Assembly: GCF_030272615.1 (NCBI RefSeq)
Contig: NC_081407.1
Coordinates: forward strand, 140,374,897 to 140,436,896
DNA: 62,000 bases
DNA from: Cryptomeria japonica
Lineage: Eukaryota; Streptophyta; Pinopsida; Cupressales; Cupressaceae
Reading direction: 5' to 3'
A program made the position numbers and the translations under genes. Shown here piece by piece: positions 11,907-23,841 of this stretch. The notes below the pieces were generated by a model that saw only the letters and a program-made list of their open reading frames with translations, was not told the origin of the DNA and made no database searches. Numbering within the stretch: position 1 is the first letter of the stretch; every line of letters begins with the position of its first letter.

Positions 11907-11995
11907 AAATATCAAAATATTGTTGGAAATGTCAGATCTGTAACTTCAAAAACACAAAATCTGCACAAAAGATGTTAAATGCAAAAGGGACAAGA

Positions 11996-12013
11996 GTCCC
12001 ACCAGGCATGCCA
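11996..12013 (-). other. Primer-binding site of element A
   Basis: The minus strand reads TGGCATGCCTGGTGGGAC, three bases after the LTR end. B has TGGCACACCCGGTGGGAC at the same spacing. The site is not the initiator-Met type. I did not assign the tRNA. Confidence 0.7.
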
Positions 12014-12016
12014 AAA

Positions 12017-12792
12017 TGTATACGGTGAAAATGGAAACAACAATATTGAGAGACTAAATGAATTCAACCACAAAACCCTAGCCTAACAACAACAAAGATC
12101 CACCATAACATATGAAGATTACCTAAGACAATGCAAATCAAATGAAATCACAAAGATTATACCATCACATGTCCAATAGGGGTTGGATCTCCATTCTTCC
12201 TATCTCCATTGATCTTGCTTGATATATTTGCTCTCAGATTTTATATGTGCACAAGAGCTCAACAAAGAACGAAAATGTGGTTGCAAGTAGGATCGCATAT
12301 GAAAGTTCAAAAGCGTGGTTGGGTAGTCAATCGATTAGGTTAATAATGAAGAAAGCATCTCATTATATAGAAGACACTATAAGAAATGGAGGGATAAGAT
12401 TGAGAGGTGTAAAAGATAAATGGTCGGCTATGATTAGAGGGTAGGTAGAGGAAATAAGAAAATAATGAAAGGGTAGGTAGTGTAGGAATTAAGAGATGAA
12501 TGACATGTGTCATAGGTAGAAAAACTTAATGAATTAATTAAATAAATAAAGATTTATTTAATTAATAGAAGAAGTGGGATCAATTAAATAGATAAGATAT
12601 TTATTTAATTTAAGAAAAGGGATAATTTAAATAAATAAATGTATTTATTTAAATGAGAAATAAGGCTAGAAGAGGATAAATTAATTAATTAATTAAATAA
12701 AGATTTATTTAATTAATAGCAGAATTAGGCTAAAGTAATTAAATAAATAAAGATATTTATTTAATTAGACAAGACAATTTTAGGTGTCTACA
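12017..12792 (-). repeat. 5' LTR of element A
   Basis: A 776-bp LTR, minus strand TGTAGACACC ... CACCGTATACA. It matches the partial LTR at 1-713 and is a diverged relative of the B LTRs. The AT-rich inverted repeats lie at 12530-12770. The TATA-like box is changed to TATATAATG here (plus 12363-12370). Confidence 0.92.
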
Positions 12793-12860
12793 GAATGATT
12801 TTAAGAATTTTTTATATATCATTGGTGAATTGTTCCATATTCATTTTTTGTATTTACAAA

Positions 12861-13426
12861 TGTTGAAGGAACACAATGGACCACTGAGACGGGGGGGTGG
12901 GGGGGGGTGTATTAGTGGTAATCTAAAATTTTAACTTTGTAAGATATCTAAGAATTAATAAAAGAAATCATTAATCTATGAGAAAAGATATGAAACACAT
13001 TTATACACACACAAAAAAAAAACTCATAACACAAGAATATACAAGGAAAACCTACGGTGAGGAAAAACCTCGGTGAGAAATACTGTTGGAGTCTACTGCT
13101 CCAATCCAGCCTCACAAGTAAAACTGATTACAATGTTTATGGGCACCAACCCAAAGGAGCACTAACCCATGAAGTTTATGAGCACTAACCCAAAGGAGCA
13201 CATACCCCTTCTTTGAGCACCCACTCAGAGATTTACATAGATAAATATTGAAATACAATTTAAAAACCTTGTTACAATTGATGTATTGTAACTCACACAA
13301 TTTTTATTTTGCACTTGAGACTGAATAGACTCTTTTCTGATCTCTAATCTTGGGCCTCAATCTCAGCTCTCTTCTCTTTATCTTCCTTTTGTCTTTGCAA
13401 ACATCTCCCTTCTTTCTGCTATGATC
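12861..13426. repeat. LTR-like remnant J, left half
   Basis: It begins TGTTGAAGGAACAC and, like the copia LTRs of this window, has a G-run followed by a GGAAAAACC(A/T)CGGTGAG block (13046-13076) and a repeated 'GAGCACTAACCCAAAGG' patch (13140-13220). It runs into the TGATC target duplication of element H. The rest continues after H at 27090. The family is uncertain and no coding part is seen. Confidence 0.45.
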
Positions 13427-14159
13427 TGATGCAGGAGCATCCCTGGTTCATATAAATCTTGCATCAACCAAAAATATTTCCTTTCTGTTTGCAGTTTCAA
13501 CATTTCTTTCTGTGTGTCCCAGATTTGGCTCACTGGAACCTGTGGAGTAGGATTTTGCTTGAAGACTTGATCATCTTCCTTATTCCCAAAATGTGGAGCA
13601 TTTGGATCATTTTTCAACAAGTTATTGCTACCAGATTCTGAGACAGTTTTTTGTTTCCAGTTGCCTGGACCTATTTGAGCCTTAAGTGTTGATCCTGATG
13701 TTCCTTAGAGTGTGACCGACCTTTTCTTGTGATCTACACTTCATCCTTTGGATTTTCCAAGGGAATTTCTTTGGTAGAGGCCGACCTTGTTGGTTTTGCA
13801 TATTAGGTCTTGTTCTTTGGATTTTGAACATTTTTTGGGCCGACCAAATCCCCTTGGATTATATAAATCATTGTTATATAGCATGAGAATGCAATTAAGA
13901 AGTTAGACTGAGCATAGAAGATAGATCTTAAGATTTGAGGTCCCGATTGTGACCTGTTCTGTATTTTGAGCATGTTCTAGAAGGCCTGTGAGTTAGTTTC
14001 TGTAACCCGGTTGCTATCGGTTGGTTAATCAGTTTTCATGATATAATTCAATATGTTCTGCATTGCCTCCATCATGTCCCCGTGTTTTCGTTGTGTTTAC
14101 TCTTGCTGACTGGTCTAGACTGATCACTTTGAGGTCCCTCCTAGCCGGTGACTGCTTCA
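13427..14159 (+). repeat. 5' LTR of element H
   Basis: 733 bp, TGATGCAGGAGC ... CCGGTGACTGCTTCA. It pairs with 26300-27084, which is about 50 bp longer and clearly diverged, so the insertion is old. Confidence 0.9.
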
Positions 14160-14161
14160 AG

Positions 14162-14177
14162 TGGTATCAGAGTGAGC
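14162..14177 (+). other. Primer-binding site of element H
   Basis: TGGTATCAGAGTGAGC lies two bases after the 5' LTR. This is the initiator tRNA-Met type of site common in plant LTR elements. Confidence 0.8.
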
Positions 14178-15590
14178 TTTCATTCCAGAGATTGCATTGT
14201 TTTGATAATTTTGTTGTAGGGTGGCAAACTATGGATCTAACCTACAGCTACAGAGTTCTAGCATAAAGATGGCATGAAGAGGAACTAGGAATGGTGGAGC
14301 GCGTGGGAATGCAAACCTTGTTGTGATGGAAATTTTACGAGGAATACCAACCTGGTTGGAAGCTGTGCAGATAGCCTAGAGAAGAGACTGATACATTGAA
14401 GATGTAAGTGAAGATGAAGGAGAAGAAGCCTCGACAGAACAAGTAAACCCACCGATGGTTGATCTGGATGAGGAAACGTTTTTAAGGGTTTTGATTAGGG
14501 AAAATACTAATCCTCATTTTACCCCACCAAAATATGATGAAAAGTCGGATTCAGATGAATTGATGGATTGGATCTCGGAGATGGAGAAATATTTTTATTT
14601 TGAAAACACTACAAAAGAAAGGAAGGTGAAATATGTTTGTACCCGGTTGAAAGATCATGCATCTCTTTGGTGGGAGCATTTGCAGGTTGATAGATAGAGA
14701 AGAGGTAAAGAGACGATAAAGACATGGGATCAGATGATTGCTAAGTTGAAATCAAAATTTATGCTAGCTAATTATCAAGTGAATCTGTTCTGGAAGTTGC
14801 ATAATTTGAGACAGAAGGAATCTAGTGTGAAGGAATACATCGAATCATTTTATAAGTTGAATATCAAATCCAAACATGTTGATGATAAATTTGAATAAGT
14901 GCAAGATACTTGAATGGATTGCGGGTTTCTATACAAGATGAACTCAGTTTCTTCAAATTACAGTCTTGAAGAGGCTTACCAGTATGCTCTGAAAGAAGAA
15001 GAGAAGCTAAACAAAAGACATGAGCAAAGGCAGAGAGGCAGAGGTGGAAGGTTTTTTGGAGGAATATTTCAAGGAGGAAGAGGATATACCAAAGGTAGAG
15101 GAACCTGTACAGATCAGAACAAGGACAAATAATTGAGAAAAGAAGGTAATTCATACCAGAAAGATGATAGAAATTTCTACCGGAGAAGATAACCAAGTGG
15201 CTACTAGAATGAGAATTTTGGAAGACAAGACAAGAGAGTGTTTAGAGGAACTTGCTATAAGTGTGGAGGAGAAGGACATCATGCTTTCAAGTGTAAGAAG
15301 ACAAAGAATACTAGAAGAGCAACAGTGGTGGAAGAAAACCCCACTAGATCAGATAATAAACTAGAAGATGGAGAACTATTGATGATGAGGAGAACTTTGT
15401 GTCATAATGGGAGAGATGAAGAGCCCTTGCAGAGAAAAAATTTGTTCAAGACTAGATGTAAGGTATCTGGTAAGTGTTGTAAAGTTGTTATTGATAGTGG
15501 TAGTTCAGTTAATCTTGTTTTAGAAGAGATGGTGAACAAGTTGAATTTGGAAATATTGAAGTACCCTAAGCCTTATCAGATAGAATAGAT
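14178..15590 (+). pseudogene. gag-protease of element H, broken
   Basis: From about 14455 one frame reads Gag (FLRVLIRENTNPHF, then ELMDWISEMEKYF and a WWEHL block), a basic RG-rich stretch, a CCHC knuckle (CYKCGGEGHHAFKC, about 15247-15290), and then the protease (VVIDSGSSVNLV, about 15487). Stops interrupt it at about 14696, 14896, 14911, 15130 and 15586, all in the same frame. The start of gag before 14455 is too decayed to place. DSG is the aspartic protease active site. Confidence 0.85.
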
Positions 15591-17620
15591 TCGGGATGAA
15601 CATAAGTTGTTAGTAAGTGAGCAATGTTTGGTGAAATTGAAAATTGGGAATTATCACGATGAAGTATTGTGTGATATTATGCCTATGGATATTTGTCATC
15701 TTTTGTTGGGTAGACCTTGGCAGTTTGATAGAAAAACAATACATGATGGGAGAAAGAATACATACACTATTGTGGCCAATGGGATGAAGCAAACTTTGTT
15801 GCCCTTGGAGGAACCTTTGAAGAGTGAAGTCTTTATGAATGCTAGAATCTATTTGGTAGACTGAAGGGAATTCCTGGATGGATTGAGACATGAGAATGTG
15901 TGTTTTGCCTTAGTCCCTAAGAAGACTGAGAATCCAGAGAATGAAGAAGAACAATCAGAAGAGATAAAAGATTTGTTGACAGAATATGAAGACATCATTT
16001 TGGATAATGTGCATGATGGATTGCCACCTGTGAGAAGTATCATTCATTGCATGGACCTAGTTTGCCTAACAAAGCTGCACAACAGATGACACCGAAAGAG
16101 AATGAAGAGTTGAATAGAAAAATGTAGGAGTTATTGAAGAAAGGTTTGATCAGAGAAAGTTTGAGCCCTTGTGCAGTACCAGCAGTATTAGCACCTAAGA
16201 AGAATGGAGAGTGGAGAATGTGCACCGATTCTAGAGCAATAGATAAGATCATAGTGAAATACCAGTTTCTTTTGCCTAGGATGGATGACATAATGGACTG
16301 TTTGAGCAGAGCCAAATACTTTATAAAGATAGACTTGAAGAGTAGATATCATTAGATCAGGATCAGAGAAGGAGATGAGTGGAAGACAACATTCAAGAAA
16401 AATGAAGGACTATATGAATGGTTAGTGACGCCTTTTTGGTTAACTAATGCACCAAGTACTTTCATGAGGCTGATGAATGAGGCATTGAAGAAATTATTGG
16501 GTAAGTTTATTATTTTATATTTGGATGAAATTCTAATTTTTAGTAAGACAAAAGAGGAGCATTTTTTGCATTTGAGACAAGTTTTGCAGAGGTTGAGGGA
16601 AGAAAAGTTGTTGATAAATCTTAAGTAGTGTACTTTCATGAAGGAAGAATTAGTCTATTTGGGATTTGTGATATTTGAGGATGGTTTGAAGATGGACCTT
16701 GAGAAAGTAAAAGTAATTGTTGAGTGGCCTACACTAGAAAGCATTGGAGAGGTAAGATCATTTCATGAATTGGCTAGTTTCTACCAGAAGTTCATCAGAA
16801 ATTTCAGTTCAGTTTGTAACCCTATGACTGAGACCATGAGGGGAGATCAGGCGGAATTCAAGTGGATTGTGATGCAACTAGAACAACAATAGGAGCAGTA
16901 GCTTATTTCAGTGAGAAATTGAATGATGCCTGGAGGATATATTCAGTGTTACACCTTTGTGTTGAAGCATAGAAGTGGTAGATATAACAAAGTTGCTGAT
17001 GCATTGAGTAGGATAAGCAATTTGCTGATAGAGATGAGAGTGAAAGTATTAGGATTTAAGGAATTGAAGACCTTGTATGATGATGATTCAGATTTTGTAG
17101 AACCTTGGAGAGCATGTAGAGAACCGGATATGGTAGATAGAAGCAAGTGGTTGGATTGCGTCATTTAGGATTGGATTTTATTAAGAGGAATATAGTTGTG
17201 TATACCTAAGAGTTCTATTATGGAGAATCTGATAAAGGAGAAAGATAGTGGAGGATTAGCTGAACATTTTGGTATTGATGAAATAGTAGCATTGGTGAGT
17301 GAGCATTACTTTTGGCCCCAGATTCATAAGCATGTTAGGAAATACATGCAAAGTTGTAGACTTTGTCAGGTTGCAAAGGGTAGTAATTAGAATGAGGGAT
17401 TGTATAAACCTTTGGCAGTACCAGTAAGATCTGGAGAGGATATAAGTGTGGATTTCATACTTGGATTGTCTAAAACACCAAGAGAGAATGATTATGTATT
17501 TGTGTTAGTGGATATATTCTTAAAGATGACTCATTTCATACCTTGTAAGAAGACATCAGATGCAAAAAATATAATAGACCTATTTTTCAAGGAAGTAGTG
17601 AGATTGCATGGATTACCTAA
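15591..17620 (+). pseudogene. pol of element H up to the interruption (protease end, RT, RNase H remnant, integrase N part)
   Basis: It follows protease (LLLGRPWQFDRK at about 15696) into reverse transcriptase. Visible RT parts include [32 protein letters not shown] and [15 protein letters not shown], where the catalytic YLDD has become YLDE. A frameshift lies between 16089 and 16134. RNase H keeps only its first strand (about 16860-16930) and jumps straight to the FVLKHRSG...VADALSR end, a deletion of about 200 bp. The integrase zinc finger (HF...FWPQ...CRLCQVAKG, about 17260-17380) and the first catalytic Asp (SVDFILGLS) follow. The core stops at HGLPKS, where element I is inserted. Confidence 0.88.
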
Positions 17621-17625
17621 GAGCA

Positions 17626-19173
17626 TGGTGCAGGAGCACCTCAAGACTAAGATGATAAGTGCAATAAAGGCTAAAGGTCACACATGGGAATGTGACCTTC
17701 CAATCAATGTAATAGGATAGTCTTGTTTGTTTGATTTTTGTAATAAACCCCACCTTGTCACCCAATGACATGGATTTGGCAAATTGATAAGCCACCATGG
17801 GAATATGGGCCTAGAGGTATTTGGTTGATTATTTTATAGGTGTTTATGTGCTGGAGATGTCTTAGGAAGGTTTAGGAAATTTTGAAACATCTCTGGGGAG
17901 GTGGATTTAACATATGTCAAAACTTACTCAAACTTGACAACTTTTGTTGACAACTTTTAATGACAACTTTTGGTTGCAAATAGAAAATTCTTTCCAGCAG
18001 TCACCTCAGTTTAAAAGGTGGTTGATAACCATGGAGGAAGGTATAAAATTATCATTGAGGGGAGATAATGACAATGTAAACATTTGACATCATTGAAGTA
18101 ATACAATTCTGAGAATTTCCTCCAATTTTATTATTCTACATGATGTACAGTAATGTATGAACATTTTGGAATTAGGAAACCACTGGGATGTGCTAGAGTG
18201 GCCAATAACATTTCAGATACATCAATTCTGAGGTCCTAGTTCGCCAAGACAAGGGAGAAACCTGCCATTTTCTAGAAGTGGTCTAGATTTGACAGTTTTG
18301 CCTAGGGTTTTGCAAAGAAATGGCCTCATCTTGTTGATCCTTCATTGGTGGTTCACGAATTTGGAGGGGATGCAAGTATGACCAATTTATTTTAGGATTT
18401 TGAAGGCCTTTTTCAGGTTAGGACTAGTTGGAGGTGAGGGTTTGATGCATTAAGGTGGGCAACTCCATGTGGCCACCATGCAAGTGTAAGCAAACATGTC
18501 TCACATTAGGGGTTAAAGGTCTGATCATAACCTAAGACTTAGGAATTGGTGTATTTTCCATGTCCTGAGAGTGTTCCTTGAGTTTTTTTGGTGAGTTAAG
18601 GTTTGTGTCTACACACTCCTTTGTAAAATAGGCCTAATTGGGGCTATTAGGTCTCCTAACTAGAATAGGGTTTGGATTCTTGTGTTCCCAATTGGTCAAA
18701 ACCATTAGGATATGTTTTGTAACTCTAAAAAGGGCATCCAAATCAGGGATTTTTTGTTTGGGTCTTTTGGAGAAATAAGGAGTTAGGTGTGGAAAATTGG
18801 TCTGGTAGGGCTACTAGGATTAGTAGGCCTTGTTGTAGCAGTTACCCCAAACCGGTAGAGGGAACCTAAATCAATGATATAAGGGGGGTCTCTCTGATCT
18901 AAGGGACTTCAAACTAAACCTTAAATATCCATTGTGGTATTGGAGAAGGGACCAACCCATTGTTGGCCATAGGGCCCTTAAGAGCCTCTAGAAGACCTTA
19001 TGAGATGCTCAATGAAAGAGACCTTGTGAGGGAGATTATTTGGAAGAAAGGGATGTGGGACTTGTCAAACCGATATTCCTTAACCCCTTGTAGTGTTGTG
19101 TGATTTCTAGGGTCCTTGGTGTGCTCTTGGATTAGGGGAACCTATCCTATACCTATACCAGGGCTCTGCATCA
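17626..19173 (+). repeat. 5' LTR of element I
   Basis: 1548 bp. It matches 23842-25386 throughout with scattered substitutions and small indels. Its start is a near-palindromic partner of its end (TGGTGCAG ... CTGCATCA). Confidence 0.93.
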
Positions 19174-19176
19174 GAT

Positions 19177-19190
19177 TAGTATCAGAGCAT
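19177..19190 (+). other. Primer-binding site of element I
   Basis: TAGTATCAGAGCAT follows the LTR by three bases. It is one base off the usual TGGTATCAGAGC initiator-Met site. Confidence 0.7.
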
Positions 19191-19222
19191 AGGAGGAATC
19201 CTTTTGGGAAGAAGAATAGTAC

Positions 19223-20257
19223 ATGTCAGCAAAAGAATCAGAGGGTGAGACTAGAAGAATGCCTCCAAAGGTGACAAATGTGGAACTTTCTAGGATGGTG
19301 CAAGAGAACAAAGAAGAGAATGATCGGCTTATAAAGTTGATGGAGAACTTGGAGGGCAGGCTAGAGAGACCTGATGGCTCGGAGGAAGTGGGAGAAGAAG
19401 AGGAGAACCCACAAGAGCAGGAAGAAGAGGAATTTCTTGCAGAGCATAGGTACCTAGTTAATGACTCGATGTCTGTGGAGAGGAGAACCATGGACTAGAA
19501 ATCAAACCTTCCTATTTTTAGTGGGAAGATGGATGCCGATGGAGTGATGGCCTGGATAGAGTCCTTGAACAACTTTTTTGAATGTAAAGACATTGCTGAC
19601 AACCAAAAGATGAATATTGCCAAGTCAAAAATGCAGGGAGCAACCCTGACATGGTGGAACTTTGTGCAAGGAGAAAGAGTAAAAGAGGGAAGATGAATGA
19701 TCACCTCTTGAAAGAAGATGATTACAGAGATCAAGGGAGTATATGTACCCGAGGAATATGAAGTCCAATTACACAAGAGAAGGCATAATTTCAGATAGAA
19801 ATAGATTGATGTGTGTGCCTATACTAAAGAATTTCAGAAATTGAGTATAAAGTCTAAGAAGGTTGAAGATGAAAGTGAAAGAGCGGCAAGGTATCTAATC
19901 AACCTAAGGTTAAACATACAAGAAGAGTTGAACCTCTTGTGCCTTGGCATTGTTCACAAATGCTATCAATCGACATTAAAGGTAGAGGAGAATCTCAAAA
20001 GAAGACAAGAGCAAAGAAGTAGAGGAAGGGGTTAGCAACCAAGAGGAAGGAGTAACTTCAGAGGAAGAGGATCAAATTTTGAGTTTCAAGGAGAGGGCAG
20101 TCAAGACTCCTCAAGGAATGAAAACAACAACAACAAAGGCAACTTCAAACGGAGATGACCTAATTTAATAGGTAGATCATTAGGAAGAGGAGAAGGACAA
20201 ATACAATGTTTTAACTACAACCAAGAGAGACACATTTCCAGCAGATGCCTAGAGAAG
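19223..20257 (+). pseudogene. gag of element I, broken by in-frame stops
   Basis: It starts MSAKESEGETRRMPPK. A coiled-coil-like acidic region follows (ELSRMVQENKEENDRLIKLM then Glu-rich). The capsid-like part reads LPIFSGKMDADGVMAWIESL and ATLTWWNFVQGERV. An RG-rich stretch then leads to a knuckle that now reads CFNYNQERHISSRC, where the second Cys is Tyr. Stops lie at about 19496, 19694, 19797 and 20033. The frame never changes. Confidence 0.88.
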
Positions 20258-20785
20258 ATGGGGTCTAGTTCTGAAGGAGAGAGGATAGCTAACCTAACCC
20301 AAGAATCAGATTACCAAGGCAGTAGTAAACCTGATTCATATGGTTATCCAGAGACAGGAGATGCACTAATGTTGAGAAGAACCCTCTTGAAGGTACCAAC
20401 ACCTATGGAGCCACCTCAGAGGAAGTCTATCTTCCGCACCACTTGCCAATCAGGAGGAAAGGTATGTAAATTTTTGATTGACTCAGGGTCTACTGAGAAT
20501 TTTGTGTCAATAGAAATGGTAGTGAATTTTAAATTGAGGAGGATACCCCATACATACCCCTATAAGGTGTCTTGGCTCACAAAGGGGCAACAAACACTTG
20601 CAGAAGAGAAGTCATGGGTAGAATTATAGATAGGTGCATATAAAGATAAGATTTTGTTTGATATTGTTAACATGGATGCTTGTCACCTCTTGGTTGGAAG
20701 ACCATGGTAGTATGATCTCAAAGCAAACCATGATAGATTTAGGAATACCTACTCCATCACAAATAATGGCAAGGTCATAGAGCTA
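20258..20785 (+). pseudogene. protease region of element I
   Basis: In the same frame as gag: KVCKFLIDSGSTENFVS (about 20460-20510) gives the aspartic protease DSG, and CHLLVGRPW follows at about 20680. Stops at 20627 and 20708 interrupt it. No frameshift is seen. Confidence 0.85.
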
Positions 20786-21739
20786 TTGCCCTTGACTGCA
20801 AAGAATGAAGAGCAGAAAGAAATTGAGTCCAAAGTGAGGATGATGGAGGGAAAACCATTCCTCAAGGAGATAAATATGGAAGAAGAAATATGCTTTGCAT
20901 TGCTTCCAATACCAACCTCAAAGGAGAAGCTTGCTGCAGATGACAGAGCAGAAGGAAAGGACAAGGATCTCAGTTCAGAAGTGAAGGAGATCATTGGTAG
21001 ATACCAAGGAGTAATTGCAAATGGAGTGCCAAGGAGTTTGCCGCCAATGAGAGAGATTAGTCACTGTATTGACTTGATCCCAGGGGCTACAATTCCTAAC
21101 AAAGCTGCATACAAACTCACACCACAACAAAATGAGGAGATGGCAAGGCAGATTCAAGAGTTGCTAGATTCTGATATGATTAGAAAGAGTCTTATCCCAT
21201 GTGCAGTACCTACAGTTTTGGCACCCAAAAAGGATGGAACATGGAGGCTTTGTACTGACTTAAGAGCTCTCAACAAGATCACCATAAGGTATAGATTTCC
21301 AATGCCTAGGATAGAGGATTTGCTTGATTGTTTGGGAGGTGCAAAATATTTCTCTAAAATTGATTTGAAGAGTGGATACCACCAAATTAGGATTAGGCTT
21401 GGTGATGAGTGGAAAACAACCTTCAAAACAAATGAAGGGTTGTATGAGTGGAAGGTTATGCCATTTGCTTTGTCTAATGCCCCAAGTACATTCATGAGAC
21501 TCGTGAATGAATTTTTGAAAGAATTCACAAGGAAGTTTGTCATGGTGTATTTGGATGACATCTTAGTATTTAGCAAGACTAAGGAAGAACATTTGAGGCA
21601 TCTAGACATGGTTTTGAAAAAGTTGAGTGAAGAGGGATTGATGATCAATATGCAAAAAGAGCTCATCTACCTTGGATTTGTGATCTCCAAAGGTCACTTG
21701 AAGATGGATCTAGATAAAGTAAATGCAATTATTTCTTAG
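20786..21739 (+). pseudogene. Reverse transcriptase of element I (open 317 codons)
   Basis: This is the best preserved part. Visible blocks are [49 protein letters not shown] and YLDDILVFSKT (catalytic YLDD intact). It ends at a TAG where the family has Trp (IIS-stop-PTP), and RT thumb continues past the stop in the same frame. The enzyme copies element RNA into DNA in virus-like particles. Confidence 0.92.
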
Positions 21740-22783
21740 CCTACTCCTAAAACTATTGGTGAAGTTAGAAGTTTCCACGGATTAGCCACATTTTATAGAA
21801 AGTTCATAAGAGGTTTCAATCAGATATGTGCTCCAATGTTGGAAACCATAAAAGGTGGTCAAAAGTGTAGGTTCTCTTGGACAAAGGAGGCATATGAGGC
21901 ATTTGAAACTCTCAAGAAAAAGGTAGCTCAACAACCGGTACTTGCCTTACTTGACTTTAACAAAGTTTTTCAGATTGAATGTTATGCTAGCCATGTGGCC
22001 ATAGGACCAGGCATAAGCCAAAAAGGCATACCTATAGCATTCTTTAGTGAAAAGATCAATGAGGCAAAGAGAAAATATTCTTCTTATGACCTAGAAATGT
22101 ATGCACTAGTTCAAGCTTTGAAAAAAAGGAGGCACTATCTGCTACCAAAGGAATTTGTAGTCTATACTGACAACCAAGCCTTGAGTTTCATTAATAGCCA
22201 AGAAAAGTTAAACCATAGGCATATGAAGTGGGTAGAATCCCTACAAGCCTATACCTTTTCCATAAAACACAAGAAAGGAGTAGCCAATAAAGTGGTTCAT
22301 GCACTGAGTAGGAGAGTGCTAACCATATCTGAAATCCAATTAGAAAGCATTGGGGTTGATGCAATGAAAGATATGTATGTTGCAGATGAGGACTTTAAGG
22401 AGATCTACAAGGCATGTACTGAATTTGGTGAAAATTATCATGTGGATTTTTCTAATTTTCTGATCCAAGATGGACTTCTTTTCAAAGGTGGGCAATTGTG
22501 CATACCAAAGTGCTCAATGAGGACTAATATCATCAAGGAAAAGCATAGTGGGGCTATGACAGGTCATTTTGGCTTGGACAAGACACTTGAATTGGTAAGG
22601 AGGCACCACTTTTGGCCCAAATTGCAGGTTGATGTAAGAAAGTTTGTAGATGCATGCACCATTTTCCAAAAGGCAAAAGGGAGAAGCACCAATGCTAGTC
22701 TCTATCAACCCTTACCCATTCCCTCAAGACCTTGGGAAAGTGTGTCAATGGACTTTGCAATGGGTTTACCTAGGACCCAATAG
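21740..22783 (+). pseudogene. RNase H and integrase N-terminal part of element I
   Basis: RNase H runs from about 21890 to 22310 (QIECYASHVAIG, EKINEAKRKYSSYDLEMYALV, YTDNQALSF, VHALSRR). Two catalytic Asp positions are lost: ECD is ECY here and ADALSR is VHALSR. The integrase zinc finger is EKHSG...GHFG...DACTIFQKAKG, where the last Cys of HHCC is Phe. SMDFAMGLPRTQ carries the first catalytic Asp and ends in a TAG. Confidence 0.9.
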
Positions 22784-23841
22784 GGGTTTGACAGTGTATT
22801 TGTAGTAGTGGATAGGTTTAGTAAAATGGCACATTTCTTGCCATGTAAGTCCACTAGTGATGGATCCTATATAGCAGATTTGTTTTTCAGTGAAGTAGCA
22901 AGGATTCATGGACTCCCATTGAACATAGTGTTTGAAAGGGATGTCAAATTTGTTGGCCATTTTTGGAGAACTTTATGGAGGAAAATTGGCACTAATATGT
23001 CCTTCTCATCAGCCTATCATCCACAAATAGATGGACAAATAGAGGTAGTAAACCAGTCATTAGGGAATTTGTTGAGATGTCTTACAAGGCAACATGGTGA
23101 AAAGTGGGATTCAATATTACCTCAGGCTGAGTTTTCCTACAATGACACTATAAACAGAAGCACAGAAAAGTCACCATTTCAAATTGTGTATGGGTTACAT
23201 CCAAGAGGGGTGTTGGAGTTGAGAAAACTACCCCATATGGATCCCATAAGTGTAGATGGTGAGAGGTTTGCTGAAGCTATAAAGGAAGTTCATGCGCAGG
23301 TCAAAATACAACTTCAAAAGTAATCAGAAAAATACAAAGAATAAGCAGATCAGAAAAGGAGAGAAGTGTAATTTCAAATTAGAGATTTGGTTTGGGCAAA
23401 TTTGGAGAAGGAAAGGTTACCCAAGGGCAAACACACTAAGCTCATGCAGAGGAAACTAGGAGCATGTCAAATCTTGAAGAAGTTTGGCACCAATGCTTAT
23501 GAAATTCAATTACCATGAGACCTTGGCATATCTCCTTTTTTTAATGTGTGTGATCTAATTCCTTTTAAAGGTGATTCTAATGCAGGTAACTCACAGTAGG
23601 CGCTAGAAGATGTAGCAGATATAGACCTTCCCAAACATGAGCCACCTAGACTTGAGAAAGTGTTGGACACCAAGATTGTAAAGAAGACCAGGAACAATGA
23701 GTACAAGCAATAACTGATCAAATGGAAAGGAAAACAAGACTTTGAAGCCACTTGGTTGGATGAAGATCAGATCAAGAAGCATGGCACTACATTACATGAC
23801 CTCATCTCAAGTGGACTTGAGATTCATTCACCCCAGGAGTA
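22784..23841 (+). pseudogene. Integrase core and chromodomain of element I
   Basis: The core reads FVVVDRFSKMAHFLPCK, ERDVKFVGHFWRTLW (second Asp) and HPQIDGQIEVVNQ (Glu) up to 23323. After several stops it continues as DLVWANLEKERLPKGK and LGACQILKKFG (GPY/F-like). A chromodomain then follows at about 23665-23790 (VLDTKIVKKTRNNEYKQ, stop, LIKWKGKQDFEATWLDEDQ). Chromodomains steer integration to marked chromatin. The frame runs on into the 3' LTR, so no clean polypurine tract separates them. Confidence 0.88.

Larger units (their letters stand above)
9781..11995 (-). other. 5' leader of element A
   Basis: This untranslated region of about 2.2 kb corresponds to 39186-41520 of B. It contains two motif clusters (11644-11906 and 10272-10453). 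A conserved GC-richer block at 10740-11290 matches B 39930-40500. A strongly conserved stretch lies just before gag (about 9790-10090). No gene is supported here. Confidence 0.75.
1..12792 (-). mobile_element. Element A: old Tat-like Ty3/gypsy retrotransposon, pol-deleted, 3' LTR cut by window edge
   Basis: Read on the minus strand the order is 5' LTR (12792-12017), primer-binding site, long leader, gag-protease remnant, a short integrase tail, a spacer, a convergent PMD gene, a polypurine tract and a partial 3' LTR (713-1). The two LTRs begin alike (minus strand TGTAGACACCTAAAATTG). The layout matches element B part for part, except that about 4.2 kb of reverse transcriptase, RNase H and integrase is missing and about 0.8 kb of unmatched sequence lies in its place. 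Many stops and frameshifts mark it as an old copy. The base pairs after the 5' LTR are GAATG; the matching target duplication would lie left of the window, so it cannot be checked. Confidence 0.9.

Noticed and set aside
13378-13620. Minus-strand frame of 80 codons across the J/H border
   Set aside because: It spans the TSD and LTR start of H, so it cannot be an ancestral gene.
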